Assembly (NCBI RefSeq): GCF_016545825.1
Contig: NC_052613.1
Coordinates: forward strand, 50,202,112-50,266,111
DNA from: Eucalyptus grandis
Taxonomy: Eukaryota > Streptophyta > Magnoliopsida > Myrtales > Myrtaceae
DNA length: 64,000 nucleotides
Direction: 5' to 3'
Shown here: piece by piece, positions 49,910-60,556 of the stretch
Layout of the letters: every line of letters begins with the position of its first letter
Position numbering within the stretch: the stretch's first letter is position 1
The notes under the pieces: generated by a model
The model's database searches: none
The model's input: only the letters and a program-made list of their open reading frames with translations
What the model was told of the DNA's origin: nothing
Translations under genes and position numbers: made by a program

Positions 49910-51361
49910 GGCTGCGCATGGCAACATTTCTTGGCTGAGGAACAATTTTTTTCGAAATAGTTTTTCTATTTCTATTCCTAAACAATTTCTATGTAAAAAA
50001 GCCCATTTGGTAACTACACAAAATTTTTAATCTAGAAATAGAAAAAGAATAGAAATGCGTTTGGTAAAAAATAGTTTCTTTTTATATTTTTTTTTTTTTT
50101 TTTTGCCGGTAGACCGCCGCCGCCGCCGGACGCTGCCGTTGCCGCACGTCGCCGCCGGCCGATCGCCGCCGGCGTGCGGCGGCGGGCGGCGGCGGTCAGC
50201 CCGGCCGTCGGCCGACGGCGCGGCGTGCGGCGGCGCAAGGCCTGGCGACGGCGGGCGAACGGTCGGCGGCGGCGGCCGGCGGCGCGACGGTCGGTTGGCC
50301 TCCGGTGGCGGCGGCGGCAACAGTCAAGGGCGGTCAATGGTGGTCAGCAAGAGAAGAATAAAAGAAAAAAAAATTCACTTATTTCTTAAACTTGTTCCCT
50401 GGGAACAAGAAGCAACTTTTTTACTTCTCATTTCTATTCCAAAACCATTCCCGGGCTAACTTTTTATTCCCTAACAAAAACTAACTTGCCGTTATCAAAC
50501 AGGTTTCTATTCTTTTTTTGTTCTGAGGAAGAGAATAAGGGTGTGCATGGAAACGCTCCAAAGAAGTGTTTCCGGAACACTTACGTACGGATTTTGTTCA
50601 GGGAACAAAAAAAGAACAAAATGCGTTTGGTCGCGTTTACATTCTTTTTTGTCTTTTGTTCCGGAACAAAAAAAAGAAACAACAAATTGTTGTTTCTTGT
50701 TCCCAAACAATTTTGAAGAAACATATTTTCTCTCTCTTCTCTTTCCTTCTTCTTTTCTTCTTCTTTTTTTCTTCTTTTTCTTTGGCCGGTTGCCAGCCTC
50801 GGCCATGGCCGGCGACAGGCCGTCGAGGGCCGGTGACGCCGTCAAGGGTCGGCGACCTCGCCGGAGCGTCGCCGCCCCGCGACGCCGAGCCTCACCATGG
50901 TTGGGCGAGCTCTCGCCGAGCCTCGCCTTGGCCGGGCGAGCTCGGGCTCGCCCGGATCCGACGAGGCCGAGCCTCGCCCAACCACGGTGAGGCTCGGCCT
51001 CGCGAGGCCGGCGAGCCTCGCCATGGCCGGGCGAGGCCGCCCGGCCCCCCGTCGGCCGATCGCCGGAGAGGCGGTGGCCGGCCGAAAAGATAAAAAATAA
51101 AAAAGAAAGGAAAAACTGAAAAATAAAATAAAAATGTTTAAAAAATTAAAAGAAACAAAAAAGAATAAAATTTACTAAACGTGTTTCTATTCATTTTTTA
51201 TTCCCTAAACAAACGTTACCAAACGCGTTCTTTTGTTCAAAAATTGTTCCCCTGAACAAACACTTTTTTGTTTTACGTTCCCTAACGAAAAGGAAACAGA
51301 AACATTACCATGCAACCCCTAATAGAAATTCTTTGGCTGGGGAAGTTTACCATGCGCACCC
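49910..51361. mobile_element. MITE-like element interrupted by another (outer element)
   Basis: Terminal inverted repeats GGCTGCGCATGG (49,910) and GGGTGCGCATGG (reversed, ending 51,361) are flanked by GAA on both sides. The interior has a very GC-rich core of CGCCGCCGG strings at 50,107-50,330 between A/T-rich arms. No transposase is encoded. Without the nested element it is about 670 bp. Confidence 0.55.
50539..51319. mobile_element. PIF/Harbinger-like MITE nested in the outer element
   Basis: Ends GGGTGTGCATGG and, reversed, GGGGTTGCATGG are flanked by TAA (50,536-50,538 and 51,320-51,322). The 781-bp interior has a TTCTTCTT-type pyrimidine run followed by a GC-rich core (50,783-51,085) closely similar to the one in the MITE at 33,876-34,441. 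Non-coding. Confidence 0.65.
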
Positions 51362-54173
51362 GAAGTCAGTCTTGTATATGTCAGTAATTTGCTAAAGGAC
51401 ATCCTACAAAAGTTCATAGGTTGTGTTAAATGCCTACGCAAGGAAGTAATGCTCCCATAGGCATTTATAATTGCTATCATCCTTCCATAAATTACAAAGG
51501 AAAAAAAATATGTTTCATGAAGGGTGGTAATACAAGGAAAATTGTTCAAAAAGTAATAAATTTATTATATTTTGACCAATTTAGTCATAAGTCTTTTTAA
51601 TTGTGCCAATTGAATTCTAAATTTTTTCATGTTTTTATCAATTGAGTCCCTCCAGATTCCGTAGAGAATTTATTGAACAGGTGGTGTATGCTTCCAAAAC
51701 ATATCTCAAATTCGAAATCAGTGCAGCTTTGAATACAAACTCAGTATTGCAACCTTCAGATCTGAGTAAATCAAGGAGAGACAGTTTCGATTCTAAGCGA
51801 TCCGTACCCAAGCGTTTTAATGCAGGTCGGCCTTAACCAAAGCAAAGCAAAACAGAGGAAAGATTACCCAATTAATGAAGCAAGGCGAAGATACGAGTAT
51901 TGATGGAATCGATGAAGGAAGCTTCAATGTGCGCCCGCGATGAATATTTGCCCCCGCGGAGGGATCTCGAGCAGGAGCCGAGTCGCCTCGCGTTTCCGGC
52001 CGAGAAACAAAGTAGAGTCGAGCTCGGATGAACGGCGTTGGAGGATGGACAATTGCGTCGATCGGTGGCGGTGAACAGTGACGATCTCGGAACGGCCGTT
52101 GATATGGCTGGAGAAGAACCGGCAACTGTTTACTTAAACAAAGCAATTGAGGCGGTGGATGAATCACGGTTTCGAAATCTGCAAATGTGTCTACATTTTC
52201 TTGAGGGAACAGTTATCACTTATGAGCAGGATCACGAGACAAATAACGATCAGGCAAAAGTAAGTAGTTAACACACCGTCTAGGAGGACCGATCGTTTAG
52301 CAATAGAAGCATGGTTTTATTAAATCGAGGGCACGAAATTTGCGGATATAGAAGGACATGGAGGCCATCAACGGATACCAATTCCAGGAAATGCAACTGT
52401 CGAAAATCTCTAGAAAAACCTCTAGAAAATAGTTATCACGCAACCATTATAAATACCACTGGTGGTCAATTAGGAACCTCCCACAAATCAAACAAATTTA
52501 TTATAATTTTAGTACTCTTATCTTTCTGTACTGCACTTTATTTTCCCTGTTCTAGTTTTCAGATTCACATTATTGATTAAATTCTAGCGTGCATCTTTAC
52601 TCTGAGTTGTGCCGTCAATTAAATTTTGGCTTAGTTTGTTTATATCTAGCTACTTCATTGAGTCTGTATCTTTCAAACCTCGTCATTGATTAAATTCCAG
52701 CTTAATTTGTGTTTTTATGGTCCTAATCTGACATAAGTTGTTGGTTCCTTTTGCTTGTGATATATTCTGTTTGAAATAGATGTAGAACCCTTGTTTCTTT
52801 ATACATAAGTCAAAAAATGACTTTCAATGAAGGATATTTCGTTTCGGAAGAAATTCCGGTGACATAAGTCCTCATTAATTCTAACTCAAGATGCTAAAAT
52901 AATGGTGGGGGACCAAAGCATGCATCTATGCAATACTACTCTCCTGGAATTTGGCAAATCCTCATATAATTTTGCGACTCTAGATGCTAATTGACACTCA
53001 TGAAACGAGGGTTGTATACATTAGATATGAAGCAACCAAACTCAGTCTAAATTTTAGACCCAACATGAAATTAAACTTCCTCAATGATAATTCTAGTATT
53101 AATATTTGTGGCAATCAAGCAAATCGATCGATTTTTTTATTTATTTTTAATAACAAGATATAGGATATCGATGCTATGAGATACATGTTTTGAATTTTAA
53201 ATTATCTAAAACTCTATGAATCAACCTAGATTTTTACGTCAAGAATTATACAATTGATTTTTGTTTGACCCAAATGAACGATTATCTGATACACAGAGAA
53301 TTAGGGGTCTCAATGGATTAGTTCTAATTATAATTTGAGTCAAACACAATTATTCCCGAATCGAAATTTCATTTATCATCCAAAATCGTCAAATGGAGAA
53401 CTTCATTATGTCCCTAACAAGGAAGATGCTTTGAGGGGGTCTAGATATATTGTTCGAGGACAAACGAAAAATCATGCCTGATTAAGCTCTATGTAGGTAC
53501 TCATACATTGCATATTTGATTGGGTCTTTCAACATTGTGAGGTTTACATAGTCATAATTGAATGCGTGATATGCACGTCTAAAGGTTAGTTGCCACTTAC
53601 ATATAGGCAAATTTGGGCCTTATCCTAACCTCATCTTGGTACTAATAGAGGAAACAAATTTTTCTTTAAAAAAAAGGGAAAGAAAAAGAAAGAAATACTT
53701 AAGAGACTTAAATGTTGCTATGGATGTGATGGAGAGAAGGTGGTGAAATTGTGATGGCATTAAGTTTTGGTTTTCCCCATTTTCTACGCTCAACTTCATC
53801 ATTCATTCTCTCAAATCAAACAAAAATATTTAAGTTCACATTCTTCTGGTCTCGCATATAAGCCATGGTACGATCGCATTCCCCACAAGCCAACACATCG
53901 AACGTGACTAGTGTTATTATCAGTAGTGGGATGGTTGAATCTTTACCGACTATAGGTACCCCCATCCACAAAAGGGCAATAAATTAAAAAACCCTAAGCC
54001 CTAGTTCTTTTTATGTTGCCTTCATGTGTATCTCGCTTCGCATTTAAACTCCTTCATATCACCTCCATCCCTCTCTCTCTCTCTCTCTCTCTAAAGCGCC
54101 CGTCTTCACATCAACCCCCCAATTCGAAAGTTTTCTGAAGGCCTCTCTCGGCAGCAAAGTGCAGCCACCAATC
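51362..54173. other. Intergenic DNA, no supported gene
   Basis: Mostly AT-rich. A moderately GC-rich patch at 51,880-52,160 has short open frames on both strands, without recognisable family resemblance or splice structure. A CT microsatellite at 54,070-54,092 lies in the probable leader of the CLE gene. Confidence 0.5.
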
Positions 54174-54569
54174 ATGAAGAGACCTTCATCTTCATCTTCT
54201 TCGTTAACCCCCTGCAACTCTGCAACTTCAACCAAGTTCTTGATCTTGACCCTGCTTCTCTGCCTCCACCCCGTAATGTCCACGTCGGCGGTGACTTCGG
54301 CGATGATCTCCCGCTCTTCCAGTTCATTTGGAAAATCTTGGAGGAGCCACGACAGCCACCACCACCACCACCACCACCTCCTCCATCATTCTTGCGATCC
54401 CTCGTCCGGCGAAAATCCGCCGCATTACACTTCTTCTCTGTGCTTCCATCTCGAACAAATCCGCCGCCGCCGCCAGCCCCCGCCGCCGCCCCCTCCGGAC
54501 GAGATCGACCCCAGATATGGCGTCAACAAGAGGCTCGTCCCCTCCGGGCCTAACCCCCTTCACAACTGA
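54174..54569 (+). CDS. CLE-family signalling peptide precursor (CLE9/CLE10 type)
   Basis: A 131-residue intronless secreted precursor. Residues 18-40 form a hydrophobic signal peptide (KFLILTLLLCLHPVM). A variable region with a run of seven histidines (62-68) and seven prolines (102-108) follows. The C-terminal end DEIDPRYGVNK precedes the dodecapeptide RLVPSGPNPLHN at 120-131, directly before the stop. That dodecapeptide is the mature sequence I know for Arabidopsis CLE9/CLE10. Such peptides are processed, hydroxylated at proline and perceived by LRR receptor kinases in meristem, vascular and stomatal development. The ATG at 54,174 is the first in frame. Confidence 0.95.
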   Translation: MKRPSSSSSSLTPCNSATSTKFLILTLLLCLHPVMSTSAVTSAMISRSSSSFGKSWRSHDSHHHHHHHLLHHSCDPSSGENPPHYTSSLCFHLEQIRRRRQPPPPPPPDEIDPRYGVNKRLVPSGPNPLHN

Positions 54570-57500
54570 AAGTACACTCAAGAAGATTTTTCTTGCATTT
54601 TCCAGTCCTTTTTTTTGGGTAGTTTGAACTTCTTTGATATAAGTATGGTAAGAGGAAATGCGCTCTTTGCAGCAACAGACCTTCTTTTTCCCCTTAGGTG
54701 TCAGCGAGGGAGGAATTAAGGAAGGCTCGACGGGGTACGTGCAAATTTATTGCTGACGAGGAAAGAAGATCGGAGAGGGGCACACATGCACGGCTAATGC
54801 TAAAAGTCTACAAACCGTCATTTTCAATCGTTCGAGGTTTTTTATGTATTTATTTTCTTCCCTCTATGCTCGTGTAGCATGTAGTAGAGCCCATTTCCAC
54901 GCTTGTCTTTGTCTTGGCTAATTCCATGAAAGCTAGAGAGAGAGAGAGAGAGAGAGAGTTTCATGGAAGGAGAGGATGGAGCAGAAACAAGCATGGAAAT
55001 GGTCGACGAAACCCTAGCAAATATAGATCGTGTATTTACTGTGTTGCTGGTTCTTGTCTGGGTTTTTCTGGGGAGAGAGACAGAGAGGTTTGGCGTTGGC
55101 GTTGGTGGGTTCAAGAGATGCCCATGACTTCAATTAATTTCAAGGCTGCTACGGCTAACCGCTAAGGAGCTGTCATGTCACTTTTTAGTTGGATGTTGTG
55201 TTATGGTCAAAGATTCAAAGGTGCATGCCAAAAGAGGAGAGAGAGAGAGGTGTTAGGTTTTTTCATCTTCTCGCAATTACTGCACTCGATATATGTACAG
55301 CTCTTGCTTTACAGTTGCTCTTTAAGCCGCGCGCAGTTTATCCCTTTTTTTCTCAATTTCTTTCCCGATCAAGTGTCCCGTGGGTGACGGTATCCGGAGG
55401 CGCACTTCGGGTTGATTTACCTTCACGAGATCGCAATATCACCTACGGTGCCATCTGAATCACGGTTCCCAGACGTTATTATTCACCTTTAGTAGGGGGG
55501 CCTCGTGTTGTGATCTCAAGGATAAATCGGGGTTCGACACGGTGTCCCTAAATCGAGATGGGTTCAATTTCCATAGGCCAATTCTCCAATATGACATCTC
55601 TTTCCGGTGAAGCTCTTCGGGTACATAGGCAACGGCGGGAGAGTGTCCTTTAGGCCTTGTTCACTCTACTAATTCGAGAAAGCAAAAAACCCGTGAACGA
55701 CCACGCTAAATAATGCGCCTGCGCGGGCTCCATTCTCTCTCGGCAATGATATGCAGCGGGGAAAGCAACAAACGGTAGTGTGCGGGCGAATAGACTTAAG
55801 ATACTATTTGAATTTCAAAAAATCATAGAGAAAATATATGTGAATTTGCGTATTGATATAAAGGAAAAGTCAACAGGTGTATGTCGCAAAATCTAAATTA
55901 AGCAAAAAGTAAGGACTGAGTATATTCGTCATGTTAATTACCTGTCATGCTATCAAGATGAAATTCTATTTTACTAGAGATAAATACTGAGGATGCAAGC
56001 TCCTTCCTCCTTGTGGGGGGGCCTTTTCTGACAAAATTAGTAAACGCAACAAAAAGCATGTGGAACCCAATATTAATGACTCAAGTGTCTGCGGCAGGAT
56101 AATTCAGAGTAAATTTAATATGCCAACGAAAAAAATCGAATTGATGACCCCACAAATAAGCAACTTTAAAACTTGAAAAATTTAATAAATGTTGAGCTAA
56201 CCGTACCGTGAAAACATTAATAAGAAACGGTGGCTTACGTACAAATCGCTTAAAACGATTTCCTTGGAAAGATTAGAATTGGAAATGGGTTGGGTTTGCT
56301 TGTACGCTAGTAAATTACGCCGAGCGGGATTTAAATTTCCATGATTAACAAAAGAAAAAGAGCCTAATCAAATTTCGATAATATATTGTATTATTATATC
56401 GATATTGGATACTCATGTCATTTCATGTTGTGATCAAACTATTTCAATTCGATGGCAAACAATTTTTTTTACCAAAAATTTATCAAAGATCGTCAATTCG
56501 TGTCAATTTCTAGCTGACTACATTGTATTATGGCGTGTTAGCTTTAGGTTCATGTGTCTTAGTAAACTCATATCATATTCAAAATCATGTTTTTCTTTTG
56601 TTATATTAGTAATTGGGATCTCACGTGCAAAACGATTTATATTCATTTTTACTTTTTACATCACATAGTATTTTGATTTTCCTTTTCAATTAATTATTAA
56701 AATCCAAAAAAATATAGGTAAGTAAATTTTGAGCATACGAGATTTTGTGAGTTCACAACTACAGGTGGCAAAAATTGGTCTAAAACCCATATATTAACTT
56801 ATATTTGGCAAAATGAGTTGCCTTAAGTTATAAAAGAAGGCTTAAGCAGGTCCTAAATAGGTCATCTAACAACTTAATGGGTCTTAAATGAGTTGATAAC
56901 TAGCCCACTTCTAATTAATATGAAAAATATAAAAACAAACTCATTTATAACACATATTAGGTGAAGTTGGACTTAAGAAATGTGAGGCCAATTTTTATAT
57001 ATTTTAATTTTTGTTATTTCTTTTCCTTTTTTTCTTCTAAGTCCAACTAGCTGAACCTTGCCGACCATGGAGCCATGGAGCCAAGTCCAATGACCCTCAT
57101 TGACAAGGGACAAGGGTCGTGGCTCTCGTCCAATGTAAGCAAGAGTTGCAACCCTCACCCAACAACCAAGGAGGTCTGTTATGGTCGGCAATGGTTAGCC
57201 TCTTATGACCGGCAAGTGTTAGCCGATTACCTTCGCTGAACTTAGAAGAAAAAAAAGGAAAAAATAAAAGAAAATAGAAATATAAAAAATTAATTTTTTT
57301 ATAAAAATTCTAAAAACCGTCTACTAGAATTCTAGAGTGAAATTTTATGGACAAATGAGTGGTTTAACATATAAATATTCTAACACGAGCATTGACTAGC
57401 TATGGAATACTTACTATTATTAGGGCAAAAGCTACAAAAAGAACTCTAGAATATGCCCATTGGCCTCAAGATTTTTTTTTTTTTGTAATATTAAAAATCT

Positions 57501-57625
57501 CAATTGTACTCATTGGACAATTTATTCAAAACTTATATTTATGGGACACATTTACCTCAATTTTTTTTTTGTGCTACAAAAAAAATCTCATACTTGTATC
57601 CATATGACACGTTTATTATAAGCTC
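54570..57625. other. Intergenic DNA downstream of CLE
   Basis: Contains a (GA)n tract at 54,935-54,959 and AT-rich sequence. A GC-richer patch at 57,040-57,240 resembles the cores of MITE-like elements elsewhere in the window. No gene is supported. Confidence 0.5.
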
Positions 57626-57807
57626 TTTTTTTTTTTTTTTTTTTTGCTGGAGGAACCGCTTTGGTCAACAACCACCACGTAAACCCCCAGGTGACGCTAG
57701 CAGATGACCCACCACCCCGACGCCACACGTAAATCACCTAGTAACCCGCTAGCCTCCCTCAGAGGATTGAAGCCTACCTAGCGAAGTCACCACAGCCGGT
57801 GGGACAC
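57626..57807 (-). mobile_element. SINE-like element with a 20-bp poly-A tail
   Basis: On the minus strand, about 160 bp of moderately GC-rich sequence end in an uninterrupted A20 (T20 at 57,626-57,645). A B-box-like GGCTTCAATCC lies near 57,765. A clear A box and target duplication were not found, so a SINE origin is tentative; a 3' LINE fragment is an alternative. Confidence 0.35.
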
Positions 57808-58240
57808 AAAAAATCACAAATTTAGATTTGCACCACACATTTATCATCTGTCAACCCTTGCCACTGCTACAGTGCTTATCATCCCGTTGTCACCATCCTT
57901 ATTGTCGCCAAACCAAGGAAGAAAAACAAGGAGGAAGTTTAAAAAAAGAGAGTAAAAAGATAACAAGAAACCAAAACATACACTAAGTTTATATATTTTT
58001 GCCATGTCATCACCATTTACTTTCCATCATCGATGTAGGCAAACACATAAGATTTTTAACGGCATCTACTAATGGAATTTTAATGATGGGTAAATATGCC
58101 AAACGGACATAAGATTTGAGGTTTTTTGTGTCACTAAAAAAAGAGAGTGAATATGTTATACGAGTACAAGTTTAGGATTAATGATTTAACAACAAAAATT
58201 AGGCAATTGTGTGAATGTGGGATAGTTTAGGGTTTTGTGG

Positions 58241-58242
<2 letters not shown>

Positions 58243-58305
<63 letters not shown>
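58243..58305. repeat. (TTA)n microsatellite
   Basis: About 21 uninterrupted TTA/ATT units, read directly. The longest trinucleotide repeat in the window. Confidence 0.9.
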
Positions 58306-58307
<2 letters not shown>

Positions 58308-58618
58308 CTCAGGAAAAATAAATACAAATTTAAAGAGCAGGCAAGCCATACCACCAAAGGCAAAGCAATAGCAATAAATGGACCTTAGTGTGTGCTCATA
58401 ACTAAAGATGGATTCGGTGCAACGGCTGATTTTGGTTTAAAGAAATATCTTATATGCTCTTTGAGCAGGTGACTCATAATATTGTTTTGATGATTCCTCT
58501 TGTTATCAATAACTCATTTTGTGTTGAAGTTCTCTTGGATTTGTCTTGATTAGCAGTTAGATTGCAATATTTTTTGTTTGTATTTCCATGGAAATGAATT
58601 ACTTTGACAGAAAAAAAA

Positions 58619-59462
58619 AATCATAAAACTTGTCAAATTTGTACAATTAAGTTATTCTATTAACTCTAATAACAAAAATGTTAGCGTAACTTTTTTAAGT
58701 ATTTTCTCTATTCGACGTGGTGATGCCTTAGCTAAAATATGAAATTTAAAGTTAAAATGACTAGTTTTGACCAAAATATTATTTTTAATAAGTATTTATT
58801 TAAATTTAATGAAAAACCAAGCTAAATTTTTATTTACAAAAAAAGAAGGAAGAAGAAGGAAAATAGCAAGGGCTAATCCACCCCACTATTGCGAAAAAGG
58901 CCGACAATGGTTGGGGATGGCGGCCAATGGTCGGCGATGGTTGTAGCCCTCCCCAAATTCGAGTGAAGGTCACCGACCCTCACCTAGATCTGGCCGAGGG
59001 CCACTATTGGTGCAACCTTGCTCATGTCTAGGGGAGGAATTTGGGAGAGCTTATCGGTTCTTGTTTGCAATCAATGAAGGTTGCTGGCTACTAGGGGCCC
59101 AATGATCGTCGCTTATTGTTGATCGGCCATCCACAACAATTGCTGCTTCAGGCGATGGTGGAGCGGTGATCACGATGGCCAGGCGCCCTTGCCAGTTTGC
59201 CTTTCCCCCTATGTTCCCATTTTTTTTAAATTTTTTGATGTAACTTATTTTTTTCATTTAATTTAAATATTCTACTTATTAAAAATTAGATTTTGGCTAA
59301 AATAATGCATTTTAACCTTAAATTTCATGTTTTAGCCGCATGATTGTCACATAGGAGAAAGAAAATATTTTTTCAAAAAATTACATTGGAATGTTATGTC
59401 AATCAAGTTGGACCGAGTTATCGAAAATGTTGATTATACCAATTTGATAAGTTTTATGATTT
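58619..59462. mobile_element. Non-autonomous inverted-repeat element, about 844 bp
   Basis: The left end AATCATAAAACTTGTCAAAT and the reversed right end AATCATAAAACTTATCAAAT form inverted repeats of roughly 30 bp. The interior contains a GC-richer core at 58,880-59,210. No coding region was found and the target duplication is unclear. Confidence 0.5.
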
Positions 59463-59556
59463 AATTACACTTTTTATAACTTTTAGATTTCAATTATATT
59501 TTTATGAAAAATTTTAAGATTTTTAATACACTTATCCCTCATTATTGTTAGAGAAA

Positions 59557-60220
59557 ATTTCAAATATTAGCTTGAAGTGTCATTATTTTCTCAAATAATG
59601 GCCCGAAATGAATATTATTTCAAATAAAGGCTTGAAGTAACCAAATCGTCTTAAATAATGGTCTGAAGTTGAACTTATTTTAAATAAGGGCCTAAATAGC
59701 CATATTAGTTTAAAAAATAGTCTAATCTCTTAGATCGAAGGGCATTTTTGTCTTTTAACTCAATTTTTTTCCTATTTATTTCTTTTTTCCTTCTTCCTTG
59801 TCCCCTTCCCTCCATGACCATGGTGCAAGTTATTGGACTCAGGCAAGGAGAGCCCCCATCGGTGTCGAGCAAGGGCTGCCATTGTTGAATCTAGCAAGGG
59901 TCGCCTGACACCAATGAGGCCGGCCCTCACTTGAGGTGGGCGACCTTTGTTCACCGTCAATGGCGATAGTTAAGGGAGGGAAGAGGAAAATAGGAAAAAA
60001 GAAAGAAAAAAATCAAAAATTACAAAAATATAGTTACAAATTTTAATGACCAAAATATCATTCTTTAATGGTCGGAATAGTCACCGACCAGCTAAAGACC
60101 TTCATTCAAGACAATATAGCCACTTCAAATCTTATTTGAAATGATTTGATCACTTTTAACTCTAATTTGAAATAAGATTCATTTCGAGATTTTAGTTGAG
60201 AAAATAAGAGCATTTGAAAT
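59557..60220. mobile_element. Fold-back (MITE-like) element, about 660 bp
   Basis: The left arm ATTTCAAATATTAGC...TTATTTTCTCAA and the reversed right arm ATTTCAAATGCTC...TTATTTTCTCAA share a 'CGAAATGAAT.TTATTTCAA' block and match imperfectly over about 60 bp. The interior has an AT-rich half and a GC-richer core at 59,800-59,960. Non-coding. Confidence 0.5.
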
Positions 60221-60465
60221 GTGGACGACAAATGAATAAAAATATAAAGAGCAGGCGAGCATTTCCGCGTCTAGACGCGTAGTAAAGCCAATTTCTCAAT
60301 TTTCCTTTTTAACGCCCATCATTATTTTCTCCAATAATTTCACATAAAAATAAGAGAAATCGAAACCCAGCTCGTCGGTGATGATCCTCGACCCCCGTCG
60401 CATTTCAGATCTGCCAATCCCCACTGCGGACTGAAATAATTTCACATCCCCACTTCCGCCAACAC

Positions 60466-60497
60466 GAAGAAGAAGAAGAAGAAGAAGAAGAAGAAGA
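60466..60497. repeat. (GAA)n microsatellite in the LRR-gene leader
   Basis: About ten GAA units lie 60 bases upstream of the LRR-protein start codon, within its probable 5' UTR. Confidence 0.85.
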
Positions 60498-60556
60498 TCG
60501 ATCTCCCTCTCGGCGTCGATCCCTCGCCTCCGCAGATCTGAGCGCGCCCCCGTCTC

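Noticed and set aside
52038..52271. 77-codon plus-strand frame in a GC-richer patch
   Set aside because: No motif, no splice structure and an equally long antisense frame; not enough to call a gene.
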